Shown: piece by piece, positions 1 to 12,305 of the stretch
Layout: each line of letters starts with the position of its first letter
Numbering within the stretch: the first letter of the stretch is position 1
Assembly (NCBI GenBank): GCA_961205875.1
Contig: OY540813.1
Location: forward strand, 17,517,001 to 17,581,000
Direction of reading: 5' to 3'
DNA: 64,000 bases
Source: Sialis fuliginosa
Taxonomy: Eukaryota > Arthropoda > Insecta > Megaloptera > Sialidae
The notes under the pieces: model-generated
Seen by the model: only the letters and a program-made list of their open reading frames with translations
Told to the model about the DNA's origin: nothing
Databases searched by the model: none
Program-made: the position numbers and the translations under genes

Positions 1-118
1 TGGAACAGAAAGTGTTTGTCTTGACAAAAATAAAATTTGTAAATTGGAGAACAACTTTTTTGTCTCATACTGAAACGATCACAAGGATTCTCGTATCTTC
101 GATATTGTGAGGAAGCAC
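1..118 (-). repeat. dispersed repeat family R1, copy 1 (cut by window edge)
   Basis: The reverse complement of this stretch matches 4492-4618 and 39705-39830. Shared blocks include a 'cgaagatacgag' core, 'gttctccaatttc', and 'gtcaagacaaacactttt' near the far end. The copy runs off the start of the window. The family is not recognised. Three copies within 64 kb make it a real interspersed repeat rather than chance. Confidence 0.7.
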
Positions 119-130
119 ATTATTGCATTA

Positions 131-1514
131 CAATGCAATTTTCAATACAAAACTCAATTTAATCACATTTGCAATTAGGTACAATGTATTATTATAATAT
201 GATACCTTACATGTCTGCGCACCAAAAAAAGTTTTAGCCTTAATTTAGCTATAAGGTGGTTCCTGTAATTTTATGTTTTGTTAAAAAAATTATTTCTAGC
301 TTATAAAGTTAATTACAAAATATTTTACTGTAAATGACAAACAAATGGGTGTTTATCTAAATGAAAGTAATAAGGTTCTGGTCGTAGCTCTACCTAAGCA
401 TAATAAAAACTATTTAATGATGTAATCGTATGTCTGAAGTATGATGTTTCATAAAAATATTTATAAAGTCGTGGCTACTAATTCATCTTTAAAATATTGC
501 AAAGAAATTACAAAATGAAGTAATATTATGATAAAATAATGTTGATATGGTCTTATTGGTCTTCATGAAGATATTTCAAAAGATATGTCATATCTGGTAG
601 TTTATTCAGTCTGAATTTCCGACACTGGAACTTGTAGAATAAAACAATCGAAAATAACGACTGTATGGTAAATTAATTATTATAATTTTAATGTATTTTA
701 AGGCAGTTGAATTACTCTAGCGAGTTCTTGACTTGAAGTATAATAAGATACATTTTGTATGAGACTAGTAAAGTATATTACAAGTTAGAAGACTGAAGTA
801 TATAGTTTGGATAAGTTGAAGTTGTCGCATTATACGATAGAATGAATTATTTAGCTATGCATCTGCGCTTGTACATCAAATTTTAAGAGCTCATGAACTT
901 TTAGGTAATTGAGAACGATCCTTTATTAGCATTATGTTTTTTCAATTAACTTGGATGTGAATTTAAAGATTTATTTTAATTTTGCTACTGTTCTACTGTA
1001 TCCCAATTTTGAATTGAACATAGAATTCGTTTTATATAAATGTCGTTTTCAAGAGTCTGTTCTGACAAATATTTATTATTTTTATAACACTGTTATAAAA
1101 AAATACTGTTTCATGTAATTAACTAAAAAAAAGCTAAGAAAAGTTATTCATCAACAAGAATGCATTTTAGTGATTACATTTATATTTACTTTTTTTCTTA
1201 TTTTTAATCTTAGAACAAAACTATTTATTTTATAATTTAAAGTACCCGTAGTAAATAAAATTCTTTAATATCGATATTTCTTGTAAGCGATTGATTCTAT
1301 GAAATTCTAGTTCTTTTTGTCTACTTTTTGTCATATAATTTTATGTTAGTGACTAACTACAGAACACAAAATATAGTGGGTTTTCAGGAGAATGAGTAGG
1401 AAGTATGTTCATTATACTTAAACTTTTTTGCTTAAAATAATATTCTATATTAACTCAAATTTTGCATAAATTTGCATTATTCCCGTAAATTGAGGCATAT
1501 TTTCCTTATATATA
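131..1514. other. AT-rich DNA, nothing recognised
   Basis: No open frame, repeat arm or GC-rich island stands out here. The stretch consists of short A and T runs with many stops in all frames. Confidence 0.5.
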
Positions 1515-1890
1515 CAGGATGTTCCAACAGTGTGTCAAAGTTCAATATTTCATTTATTAAATATTTAGGTATTAAGATTTTAAAAATCTGAACATGTTTT
1601 ATAAAAACAATACAACTTTATTATAATCCATAAAACAATTCCTTAGAACTTACAAACTTTTACAACATAAAAATCTACAAAAAAAATTTAATTTATTTGT
1701 TCAAAATGTCCACCAGGGGCGTATAATACCTATGTAACCTATCATTCAAATTAAATTAAATCTTAAAATAACTTTTTAACGGCTGGTTTTTGATATAGAA
1801 CATAGTTTATAAAATGGCTTTAATAGGCAATTCGAAAATGTGAAAATATATATAAATTTTGAAATTTTTTTAGAGTTTTGATACACCCTG
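1515..1890. mobile_element. possible TA-inserting MITE with CAGGRTGT ends
   Basis: The left end reads TA then CAGGATGTTCC. The right end, reverse-complemented, reads TA then CAGGGTGTATC. Both sit next to a TA dinucleotide, as expected for a Tc1/mariner-type insertion of about 376 bp. The inverted match fades after roughly 20 bases, so the pairing of these two ends is uncertain. Similar ends occur at 49164, 50095 and 55787. Confidence 0.4.
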
Positions 1891-2084
1891 TACACTTCAT
1901 GTTATAATTCGAATTGCGTTAAATTGGTCAATACAACCGTTAAATTTAAATAGTAGAATCGATAAAATATCTAATTAAGAAGTTATATCACTAAACAATA
2001 AATCATTGTATTTAAAAAAATCCTTATTCATGTCAAAAAAATAAATACGTACGTATCATTAATACATTTATCAATATCCTGGCA

Positions 2085-2330
2085 ATGCAATGACGTCAAG
2101 GTACAATCGACAATAGTCCGTCCTGTCTGCCCGAGACAAAGACATAGAGAGAAATGAAGGGTAATTAAAAGTAGAAGGATAACGAGATGTAATTTAATAT
2201 CGTATTTAAAACATCGCAGATTCTGACAACCGTGAAAAGCGGCCTGTGTCGTGGGGGTGAAGGGGAGCGAATATATTTGTTGGTATTTCCGCAATTGTGC
2301 TGCTAATGTCATGTCATTTTTATTTTATTA
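2085..2330. promoter_or_regulatory. GC-richer island with a CRE-like palindrome
   Basis: This block is clearly less AT-rich than its flanks. It carries a perfect TGACGTCA (2091-2098), the consensus CREB/ATF site, then tracts such as 'gtcctgtctgcccgag' and 'gcggcctgtgtcgtggg'. The frames are closed or lack coding character. It could be an enhancer or conserved non-coding element; that is inference only. Confidence 0.25.
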
Positions 2331-2345
2331 AACGCAATGTGGTTT

Positions 2346-4195
2346 TGTCGTTAGTTGCGTAAGTTGACAAGCAAGAATTGGAGAGGGTGTTTTTTTTTTG
2401 TTATTTCAAATGTTCGAAGAACGATACATTTGTATTGTAATTACAGTGAAGAATGCGTTATAAATGGTGAAAATATTGTTGTTTATGAAATTCTAAAATA
2501 TCTACATATACTGTTTTAAATATTCTGTTAAAAAGTAAATTCTACATAAAAATGAATTACTATTCATTATATTAGATTTTCTCGAAGTATGCACTTTTAA
2601 TTAAAAATTAGCATTCCCTACTTACAACCATATATGTATCTATTGTATATGTTTAGTTTACCTTCACCGATTTTTAAAATAAATCTTGTAAAGTTCAACA
2701 ATATTAAATAGTATAGTATTCATCAACGCGAACGGTTAGAAACTATCGTACAAATTTTTCTATATGGGTTATTTTAGTTTTTTTTTTGCAAGTAGAAATA
2801 TAATATAAAAAAATATATAAAAAAGTGTAGAGCAAAAAAAAGGTCACTATAATTTATAAGAGAGAAATATACAAAGTGTAGAGCAAAAAATCAAAAAAAG
2901 GTATTTACAGTTGAAAAATTTTCTTAAACCTCTAACTTCTTACACAATTAAGAGTAGATAAATATATTTCAAAAATAACAAAATAAGAGGTTTTTTTAAA
3001 TTTTAAAACAATTAAAATATGTACGAATAAGAACGCGTACAATTTCATTAAAACAACTGGAATAATTTCTATAACTTTTTACGATTCGGAGAGATTTAAA
3101 ATTAAACACATCAATAAACATTTAAATAAAATAAACATTTCGCTAGAGACTTAAGAAAATAAATAAAACAACAATTCAAATGTAATATAAAACTCAACTC
3201 TTTTAAAAACATGTTGTTTGCAATGAAACCTGTTAAAATTAAAACACTCCATTTCTTTTTATATAAATCTTGTTTTTAATATTCATTATCAACACAAAAA
3301 AGAACACAATACAAGAACAGCACAAAAAAAACTTTTCACATTATTTTCACCATCTGTTTCTCATCTCTTTACATACTTTCCACGTTTTGTTTTAAGTAAA
3401 TTCCATCCCTAGATGGTCTTCTTTTATAATGAAGAAAATTAAAACAGCCTTTACTCCCCCCCTCCCAAAACTTTCCGCCATTTCACATTCTTAATACCTG
3501 ACAAGTGGGCTCGAAAATTAAAAGTTTCTACACAGAATTTGTTAATTATAAGAATTCCAGGTACACTCAGGGGTGCAATGTTGTTTTAAAGGGGTTGTTT
3601 CCTTATTTTCACAAACAACTCGTTTTGATTAAGATTTAAAAATTATTTCACTAACAATAGATAAGATTTTGTATGAAATTATATGACACAAATAACTATT
3701 TATTATTTTTAAGCTTCAAAACAAATTATATTTATAATATAATAAAATATGTATATTATATTCCCTTAAATAAAAATAATATATACTTGATTTTTTTTAT
3801 AATCAGTACAAACATATGTTCCTATAATATATCAAGAATATACTAGTAAATGTTTCTCTTACACAGTTAGATCCCAGAGTTACCATATTAATAGTACAGT
3901 ATATGTGAAAATATCATTATTTACTTTAACTTCTTATTACAAATATTTATAATATACAAGCGTACAATACATAAGATAAAAAATATTTAAAAAAAATGCA
4001 TACTATAACTATACATGTGCATATTTTCATTGCACATATATGTATGCCAAATGGAACTATATGATATCATAAATTCTAGTAAATGTTTAGGGGAATTACA
4101 GTTTTGTATATTTCCATTAAAACATTTAATTAAAATTGTATTATTATTCTGTTTTCATCAAATATTTTTATGATTGTGTCTGTAGATTATAAAGA
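2346..4195. other. AT-rich DNA with a small local duplication
   Basis: Mostly A/T runs. At 2825-2895 the phrase 'agtgtagagcaaaaaa' occurs twice about 55 bases apart, a small direct duplication. No gene or element end is visible. Confidence 0.45.
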
Positions 4196-4345
4196 AACAT
4201 GACTTGGTTGAATTCGTCCCCCCAGATTGTACGTGATACGTCCCATACACCCAGAGGGGAGGGAAATTAAAGGGTTGATGATAATATAACGTAATTAAAC
4301 AGACACGGGCGCCAACACCAAATAAAACAAGTGGTGGGCGTTCTG
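4196..4345. promoter_or_regulatory. GC-richer island
   Basis: A 150 bp patch of mixed composition, with 'gtccccccag', 'gatacgtcccatac' and 'acacgggcgccaacacc', sits in AT-rich DNA. No frame or repeat explains it. Candidate conserved non-coding element at low confidence. Confidence 0.2.
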
Positions 4346-4491
4346 TATACTTAAAGAGTTTTCTATTTTTTTGTTAACATTTATAAATGTTAAATATAAA
4401 ACATTGTTTTTTTAATAAAAAAATATTTTTAAAGCAATAAATCAATTTAAACGTATGAACTAATTTTAGTACAAATTGTATCTATATTTTG

Positions 4492-4618
4492 CTTTCTCGC
4501 CATATCAAAGATACGAGAAGCTTTGTGATCGTTTTAAAATAAGAGAGAAAAAAAATTCTCCGGTTCCAAAATTTTAACTTGATCTTTCCGTTTTAGATCA
4601 AGACAAACACTTTTCAAA
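4492..4618 (+). repeat. dispersed repeat family R1, copy 2
   Basis: Matches 39705-39830 in the same orientation and 1-118 in reverse. Conserved blocks in order are 'gccatatc', 'agatacgaga', 'gatcgttttaaaat', 'ttctcc' and 'gatcaagacaaacacttttc'. Confidence 0.7.
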
Positions 4619-5275
4619 AATTAAAAAATATACGAAAAAAGTTTTAGGCGCGTATTATGAAAAATGTCGAATAAACATTTTTTAATAAAATTGTATAAAA
4701 ATTAAATGGTTAACCAATGGCAGGCAGTTCATGAGAATATTTTATCGGTGTTTATTAAAATAGTTTAATAGTTAACCTTTGGTGAATTAAGCACGAGGAA
4801 GCACTGTACATTTACTTGGAAGATGTTTTATATACCGATAAGATATGTAGGTACATATAATACCTATTCAATTTTTTGAAAATATAAAAAAATCTCATTA
4901 TAATTTCGTTGTCGTTAATATTATTTATATTTATGACTGGTTTCATAATCGGTAGGTATCTATAGTTTACCTCACACTGTAACTTTGAATTTTAACTCTT
5001 AATAAGTGCAAGATAAAATATATCCCATAACAAATATTATATTTAGAAATGATACAGCTATATTACATATGCTAGATACATCTGTCGTTCATGAAATTGG
5101 GCATTAGTCTAATAACACCTCCAGTAAATTTTTTTTTTTTTTTAATGTTTAATGAGTAACAAATGAAAATATGTATTATTTCGCAGTCCACAATTTTTTT
5201 TCAAACGATGTTAGCTAGACTAGAACAAAATGTAATTTTTATACACAATTTTTGTTAATTTTTATGTTAATCATC
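4619..5275. other. AT-rich DNA, nothing recognised
   Basis: No frame, repeat arm or island is visible here. Confidence 0.45.
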
Positions 5276-5339
5276 ATTTTTAATGACGCACTTATTTTAT
5301 CGATACAATAAATATATTTTAGTATTTGTAAATGTGATA

Positions 5340-5580
5340 CGTACTCTAAGCATACATGCTATTGGCGCCAATGTTTGGTTGTTTTACACCCCTTTCGCGA
5401 GACAACGGCGTTATTGGATGAGGGTAAAATTAGAAAAGCCAATTTCGTTACCATGCGCCCGACAATTTAAAACGTTTCGAAGTTTTTAGCAGCTCCCAAT
5501 TGTGAAATTACAATCATGTATTCAGATTTTATAGCACTTTTGTGCGTTTACGGAAGAGGGCGTTATAACATTGCTAATCA
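5340..5580. promoter_or_regulatory. GC-richer island with a 12 bp perfect palindrome
   Basis: A perfect palindrome ATTGGCGCCAAT lies at 5361-5372; its GGCGCC core resembles an E2F-type site. It is followed by 'cctttcgcgagacaacggcg' and 'ccatgcgcccgac', all CpG-bearing. A 68-codon frame crosses the block but shows no known domain, so I read this as a possible regulatory island. Confidence 0.25.
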
Positions 5581-5782
5581 TCGTTAACATTGTACTTTGC
5601 GGCCTGTGAGATATCTTATTAACAAGACACGTTTACAAACACACACATACAAACAAGCATACACACTGGGAAGAAAATTGCTGTAGTTGTGTACCATTTC
5701 ACAATTTTCAAAATATTGTTTAATTGTTGTATTTGTTTTGCGATTATACAATGTCCTCTGGCTTATTCTTAGCACATAATAT

Positions 5783-6585
5783 TATTGGTTTGAAAAGATC
5801 AACGTCGTAAAATTATTTTCCTGTGTCTAAACCCCATAGTTACTGAGATATTTAATACGCTCCACAAAAGTAACCATTTCATAATATTTTTATACACCGA
5901 AGTAGTGCTGATACAAAACAAATTTAATAATTAGAACGGATAATACTGTAATGTAATAAAATTATTTATTTTATTCAAAAAAACTATGAAAAGTAACAAA
6001 ATTGTAAATACATAAAAGATAAAAGACTACAATAAATTTTCGATATGTCTTCTATTTTCATCCAGGCACAAATCAATTCGCCAGCATTAGTTTTGCATCA
6101 GCATAGCCTACTTCGGTGCATAAAAATGTGATGAAATGGTTACCTTTGTGAAAAGTATTGAATATATCAGAAACTATGGGGTTTAGACATAAGACATCTT
6201 CTATAAAAATTGAAAAGGAGAAAAAAAACCCATCGAATAGTGAAATAAAAAAGGATAGTCACATTTGAAAAAAATGAGTTTTATCATTTTGAAGATTGCA
6301 AGCTTTGGCATTTTTTTATGAACATCCAGTAGAACTAAACTCAAATTGTTTATTATCAAAATGTTATTCTTTACCAGGACTAACATTATTGCTAAAAAAA
6401 TGCATCGCTTAAAAAAAATAAACGTGGTTGCTACGATTTTTTATGGTTGAGCCTGTTTATGGATTATTTTTCAGAAAAAATTATAATTTGACGACACAGT
6501 CACTAAATCAAAAAATGAACAGTTTTTTTTTATAGCGCAAAAATGTTGAAAATAATTTTACGACGTTGATCTTTTCAAACCAATA
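5783..6585. mobile_element. palindromic element whose right arm is split by a 355 bp insertion
   Basis: The left arm at 5783-5935 begins 'ttggtttgaaaagatcaacg' and continues through 'gtctaaaccccatag' to 'caccgaagtag'. The reverse complement recurs on the right in two pieces: 6100-6190 matches the inner part and 6546-6585 matches the outer part. About 355 bp (6191-6545) that the left arm lacks lies between them. This is a fold-back MITE either with a later insertion in its right arm or with a deletion in its left arm. No target duplication was made out. Confidence 0.65.
6191..6545. mobile_element. insert inside the right arm of the palindromic element
   Basis: This piece interrupts the homology between the two arms of the surrounding fold-back element. 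It is AT-rich, has no clear terminal repeats of its own and no known coding content. It may be the original centre-side sequence lost from the other arm rather than a later insert. Confidence 0.4.
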
Positions 6586-8333
6586 TGTACCAAACTTTTT
6601 TTTCTATCTCCTACGGGAAGTGTACTAGGAAAGCCGGACGCACTATTGGAGGACCCTGTATACGTTAAAGAACTTTAAGGTTTCTAATTGTAGGGTAGAC
6701 ATTGATCAATACCTACAACAAAATTTAATTAGTATTATTATAATTTTATAATATTAGTATAAAAAGTATTCCGTTTCTTGTCATATATATAGACATATCA
6801 ACAAATAGATAATTCCATCAATATCTTGAAAAAAATGGTTAATAGTAAATATTAATATTACATATAATTACATATAAATAAATAATATATTTATTGTTAC
6901 AAAGTTTGTATAATAGTAAAAAAAAATATTTTATATTAATTATATTTTAAAATATAATCTGCATTTCCTAATGCGATTGGACGGTCGATCATCAGTCATT
7001 TAAAAATATTCACTTTTGATGCGAACACAATTCTCTTTCAATGTTAAATCTATGAAAATGTAATTACTGTAACATCCGATGAATTGAATATTTTTCTATT
7101 ACTTCTAAATGACCGGTATGGGAGTCGTTCGAGCATTGAATTTTCAATACTCCTTTCCATACGATACAGGATGATCGTTTACTTTACTTATAGTATTGTC
7201 TTCTTATTATACATATGTCTTAAAAATGAAACATAAAATATAACAAAAAATCGGCTAAGGCACATAGAAATGTATAATATTGTACAATTAGTTGGCTTTG
7301 AGTACAAAAAAAATCACACAAGTTTTTTTAATATTTTTTCAATCAAGCGGAAGTCTCAACCGCGTTGATCTTGATATAGATCTTGGCTTCTGGGTGTAAG
7401 CCGCGTTGATTTGGTCGTGTTATCGACCAACGTTTTGTCACACATTGCAGTGGACATCTTGAGGGCTCTTCTATTTAATTTTTTAATCAGTTATCTAACG
7501 TTTGGAAAAATAGTTGTAGGTTTTATCTCAATTTCTCTTGGTATAATTTAGTCAGTCCTAAGATATAATAGGGACATAATATGAATTTGTGTTTTTGGTG
7601 ATATTTTTTGAGTTAAAAAATAACGTATTTTTCAAAAATTTTACATCTATGGTGATTATAACTACATATTTAGTTAAAATTTTAAAGTAAGATTTTAAAG
7701 TTCTTGTAGTAGTCCTACAGGAATTTATTATAATACAGCTTTCAGGTGTTGATATTGGAGTTAATTTTAGGGTTTTTAACAAAAAAATTCGTAAATGTTA
7801 TGCAGTTGAAATCAAATTTTACAAAGTCTATGATCCAAACAAATTGAGACTACTATATGATAATAAATTCTATAATAAATTTAGAATAAATACGAGTATA
7901 TTTATTGATATGTACGTTTTATAATGTTTCAGAACTGCTGTTTCGCAGACCATCTGGAATCTGTTTCTGCAGAGATAATGCATGGATATTGGTTCTGCTG
8001 TTGTATAAAATGGATGTTTGCTTATGTAATTTAATCAAGTTGTTCATGTTTTCATTTGAGTGCCTTTTCCAACATTTTATCGATTATAATGTTTAATGTG
8101 AAACATTCAGAACGATATTTTTACCTTCCCCAGAAATATATTGTAATGTATTTTAAAATATCAATTTAATTCAGTTAGAAACTATGTGTAGTGGTCTCTA
8201 GGGTGTTTTAATATATTTGATGTTGGTATCTTTTTCGATTTGTTGAATGGTTTTTTTATTTTTATACTTGATATTTTTCACAAGTATATAATTTTTAAAC
8301 TAATTTTAACTATTTACTTTCTTATACATTTGA
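6586..8333. other. AT-rich DNA with one small GC-richer patch
   Basis: Mostly featureless. At 7355-7465 there is a patch with 'ccgcgttgat' twice (about 7361 and 7401) and a short hairpin, 'ttggtcg' pairing with 'cgaccaa', near 7412-7432. Isolated 'ccctgtata' (6653) and 'tacaggatgat' (7166) strings look like lone MITE ends. Confidence 0.4.
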
Positions 8334-8535
8334 CCTTTCTTGACGTCTGTGTGTCGGTCTGTAAACGCTGTAACTCAAATACGACAAAATATAGAACCAA
8401 AAAATTTTATATTTAGAATTAATTTTTGTTTTGGAAGAAAACTTTCTATTTAAAAAAACGATTTTACAATCGGAAACGAATGTTATTCTTGTCAATTTTA
8501 ATTTTTGGAAATATTTTTGAAATGCGGTGCAAATT
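8334..8535 (+). repeat. dispersed repeat family R2, copy 1
   Basis: Homologous to 33949-34165 in the same orientation. Shared blocks in order are 'gacctt', 'gtctgtgtgtc', 'gctgtaactcaaatac', 'tttggaagaaaa', 'acgat' followed by 'ggaaacgaatgtt', and 'ttgaaa' followed by 'gtgc'. The family is unrecognised. A 'gtctgtctgt' tract followed by 'gctgtaactcaaa' is common in insect interspersed repeats. Confidence 0.65.
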
Positions 8536-9730
8536 AAAAAAATGTTTTAAATAAAACGACAAAATATAGAATGGAAAAATTGTTTAATTTGTTTTAAATT
8601 ATTTATAATTTCTGTTTCATTCATTTAAAAAAAGTTCAAAAGAAAAAAAAGATTAGAAGCTAGAAAATTATTTTTTATATATTTTAGTAATAAGCATAAG
8701 AAATACAGTCCTACTCCAATTATGCACCAAAGTAACTTTTGCTAAACCACACAGATGTAGCTTTATTTGTGTGTGTAATAAAGCTGTGGGGCGTTTTGTC
8801 AACTGGGGCATATTGTATAGTTTTACCCTAGTATAAAAGTTATAGAGACCGTTTTTTTCTTTAATTTATATCAGCGTCTACAGACAGACACACAGATATA
8901 CTGACAAAAATAATCAGGATTGACTCAAGGAAAACCTAGTTTAATATTTACATCAAAATCTTGAAAATGATTGGCTCACAAAATGGTTTTCATTACATTG
9001 AAAATCACATATATTTTTTATCATAAAAAAATAATGAGCTACCTTACTGACTTATCTTTTATATTTTTAAGTTACATTCAAAATATAAAAGAGTTAAATA
9101 TCAATTTTAAAAGAGAAATCGTTTTTCAGTATTACTTTGTAACATATTTCCAACAAAAATCATTGAAATAAATCATCTAAGGAGTTGTAACAGTTTATTT
9201 TACGGCAGTTTTTCCGAACATGTGTTCACCTAACTGCCGCCCTAAGGTGTGAAAAGAAAAACTTTATGAAATAGTAAAACAGTTATTTTGTGTTATATTT
9301 TTTGTTAGTTTGCACGCATGAGAAAATATGAGTTTTCACTTTTCGATTTGTATTTTATTTTATGCTTTATTATTTCAATGACTTTGAATGTTTGATGTAC
9401 CTACACCTGCAATTATTTTAACTCTATGCGCACTTTTTATTCATCTATACTTTTTTAAGATGTACATAAAAATATTTTTTTGTAAATGACACAAATAAGA
9501 GATTTCAAGATTTAATTTCCTTTTTTGAAAAATTTCTTAGTGATCATTTTTTAAATGTAATAGAAACTAGAGTGTAGGGTAGCATAGGTATCAACAAAAA
9601 TATAAATCAACAAAAAAAGAAAACAAATAACAATTAAATAAATAAAAAAATAAAAAAATAAAATTAAAACAGCTGTTAAATGAGCATACAGTTCAATAGA
9701 CAAAATTAATAATAAAAAAAAGTAGATTGC
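8536..9730. other. AT-rich DNA, nothing recognised
   Basis: No coherent frame or paired ends. A second 'gtctacagacagacacacag' string near 8877 suggests another fragment of a gtctgt-type repeat in reverse orientation. Confidence 0.4.
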
Positions 9731-9805
9731 TGATTCACATGCGGAGGGTGCGAAACCTCTCGGTAATCGCCTTCGGGGGCGATCGCCCCTCCTTCCCACC
9801 TATAG
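9731..9805. repeat. GC-rich patch, possible SINE or MITE fragment
   Basis: An abrupt CpG-rich block, 'ggtgcgaaacctctcgg' then 'atcgccttcgggggcgatcg', with a hairpin (gatcgcc pairing with ggcgatc) stands in poly-A/T DNA. A similar 'aatcgcc' phrase with 'ggggaggcgat' occurs near 62960-63010, so it may be a dispersed fragment. The family is unknown. Confidence 0.3.
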
Positions 9806-9934
9806 GTTTAGGTCTCATTCATAAAAAAACGCAAACGTAAAATTTTTCATAGTGAACAGATAGGAATTACCCTTTTTTCACCAATATTAATTTACCCTAC
9901 ATTTAAAATCTAATTTTAAGAAAAAAATTCACAC

Positions 9935-10110
9935 GAGATAGAGTTTTTTTTTCGGCCTCGATCTTAATCTCGTCTCAGTCGTATTATATAATATATGAAA
10001 CTAAATCGGTATTTTTTACGAGATGAAATCGAGACCCAACGGCTTCAATTTTCCCGAGATGAGACTGTCCGTTTTAAATTCGAGACCGAGACGAAAGAGA
10101 TATATCTATA
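9935..10110. repeat. GAGACGAGA-rich repeat, locus 1
   Basis: Contains many degenerate copies of 'gagac', 'gagatga' and 'tctcgtctc', including 'cgagaccgagacgaaagag' at its end. The same vocabulary recurs at 31662-32010 and 48604-48680, so this is a dispersed family with internal short repeats. It lies just left of the long-TIR element. Confidence 0.55.
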
Positions 10111-10159
10111 TAAGTTATTAACTGTGATGTTTTATTCATGTGAGCAAACAGTTTCCTAA

Positions 10160-10675
10160 TGTCCGGTATCATAAAGGACCTAACAAATTTGTTAGCTAAC
10201 AAACACTTTCAACTGAGATATCAAACTTATATGACAGTTCTTTTGGAGTTTGTTGATGACTTTGACAAGTTTCGCGCATGCGTTGAAGCTAAATACAAAC
10301 GGTATTAAAACAGTGTAGTCCAGTAACTTTGTCGCCTGAATGTATGGGGTAGTATGCGTTAAATCCGGTAGTTCTGATTTTTTGCAGACTTGTTTATGAT
10401 GTTGGCCTAATGAATAATCCAAGTTTGTGACCTCGAGGGCCGAACGCAACTTTGTCAAAAATCGAAAAAACCGCGAAAAAATCGTTATTTTTTCAAATTT
10501 TGGCGATTATAACCCTAAAGGACTAGTTTTTGAAAAAACTTTTTTAGAACGTTTTTAAAGTAGACTAAATTTGCTACAATATGATACTAGAATTGTCTCT
10601 GTAGACCCAATAGTTTCCGAGATTAAGCCTTTCAAAGTTTATCATTTTTTTCGAACTTCGCAATTTTTTGCAATA
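10160..10675 (+). repeat. left terminal inverted repeat of the long-TIR element
   Basis: Reverse-complement match to 12306-12824. The inner ~300 bp (10375-10675) are nearly identical to the other arm, including 'caaattttggcgattataac' and 'ggactagtttttgaaaaaac'. The outer part is more diverged beyond the last 40 bp. The inner boundary falls at 'cgcaattttttgcaa'. Confidence 0.85.
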
Positions 10676-11145
10676 TTTAGACGTCACTCGAATAACTCTA
10701 GCGGGATGAAGTTCCAATTACCTCCGACGGAGTGTGCTAGTATTGCTCGTGTGAAGTCACGAATCGGAACCTAGCAACTGGTCCCCAATGCTCCGCCATC
10801 TTGTCTATTTTACTACCTTACCGTGGTTACAGAGACAGCATTAAATATAGAGTTGATCATTCCAGGATCTTCCAGGATCTCTTCTAGTGAGTCGTTCACA
10901 ATTAGCTCTGATAATGAAAACATGTCAACATCGTCGTCACGTAATATTAGATTAAGATTAAATAAACTGGTAAAGTTTTAATTTTTGTCTTCTTAGATAA
11001 ACTTAGAATTTAATTTATTATTATTGGCATACACTATTTATTATTATTATTATTATTAAATAATTATAATACAACAGAACATTTAAAATATTATATGGTA
11101 TGGTGATGAACTATAAAGCCAAAATTTCATGCCTAAGTACTCCAA

Positions 11146-12092
11146 GCAGAGGAAGATGCTGATAGGCTCATCATCACTACAGCTGTAACTGCTGCCTCTA
11201 CCTATGATATAGTGGTAGTCGTTGGTGAGGACATTGACTTGCTGATCATCCTTACTGCGATCTCAAACCAACATGAATTTTTTTACAATAAATGTGGAAG
11301 AGGCAAAGCATCAGACTATCCTTGTTGGTCGACATCCTACGTCTTTGGCTTAGGGAAGATGCAAATGATGTCCATAGTCGAAAAAAATCCGGACGTTGAA
11401 AAGCAAGCTGCGATTTTTCTCGACAACAACTCTACACTTGACGAGATAGCAGCAGCAGGAGAGCGAGTCATAATTGCTCTATACGGAGGCAACCCCAACA
11501 CCCATAACTTTGACGAGCTGCGGTACCAACTATTCACCAGGGCTGCGACGAAAACCAGCTTCAATCTAGCCAGGTTACCTCCTACACGAGACTGCTCGAT
11601 TTCACTGCTTGCGGACATACCATCAGGTAAAAATTTGTCCTTGCATCAGTTACATATCATTCATCATTTTTTATTCTCATGTACAATCTTCTTAAAGGTA
11701 CAGGCGTGGTTGGGAGTCACACTGAACCCTCTCTCCTGGGGGTGGATATCCACGTCACAAGGCCTCAATCCCAAAATGATGACCAACACCTCTTACGGAT
11801 GATTTCTTGTGGCTGCACGAAGGGTTGTGGGAACGCGTGCAGCTGCAGGAAGGCAGGATTAAAATGCTCATCAGTCTGCAGGTACTGCAGCGGGGCCTCT
11901 TGTGACAATATACCTGATGTTGCAGAAGTAGATATCCCAGAAGGCGACGATCTGTCCGATGTCGAAATGGAGGATGACTTGTGGGCACAAGACGTCGACG
12001 ATTCATCACCATCCCCTGATGGGGATATGCCATCCCAATACGTACAGATACGGACGAACCTCAACCGGGACCTTTCAAGAGGGCTAAATTAA
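11146..12092 (+). pseudogene. 3' part of a PIN/XPG-like nuclease plus cysteine-rich CXC-like protein gene
   Basis: The translation begins with AEEDADRLI, then VVVGEDIDLLIIL: acidic motifs spaced as in PIN/XPG-I-type nuclease domains. Next come ALYGG, FDELRYQLF and FNLARLPPT, then, after a likely 71 bp GT-AG intron (11627-11697), VQAWLGVTLNPLSWGW. It ends in a cysteine cluster, CGCTKGCGNACSCRKAG, then KCSSVCRYCSG, resembling the Tesmin/TSO1 CXC fold, and an acidic tail. I recall the same order of motifs in uncharacterised, often transposon-linked genes of aphids, Hydra and other invertebrates. The reading frame is broken about twice and the 5' part is missing, so no working protein is expected. 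Its place between long inverted repeats suggests it is element cargo. Function unknown; nucleic-acid cleavage and zinc or DNA binding are inferences from the motifs. Confidence 0.7.
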
Positions 12093-12305
12093 TTTAATTT
12101 TTTGATTTTGAATATTACTCAATTTCCTAACAAATAAACTTATTAACTTTTGTTGTACTTATCTTTTTTACTTCATTATTCATAGCTTAGCTTAACATCA
12201 TCGTTCACACTTCTCATTTTCTTTTTTAACATCCCATCATAAAAGTACAGGGCTTCGATAGTATAATCAGGGTCAAAATTCATTCAGAACGACAGAATTG
12301 CAAAA

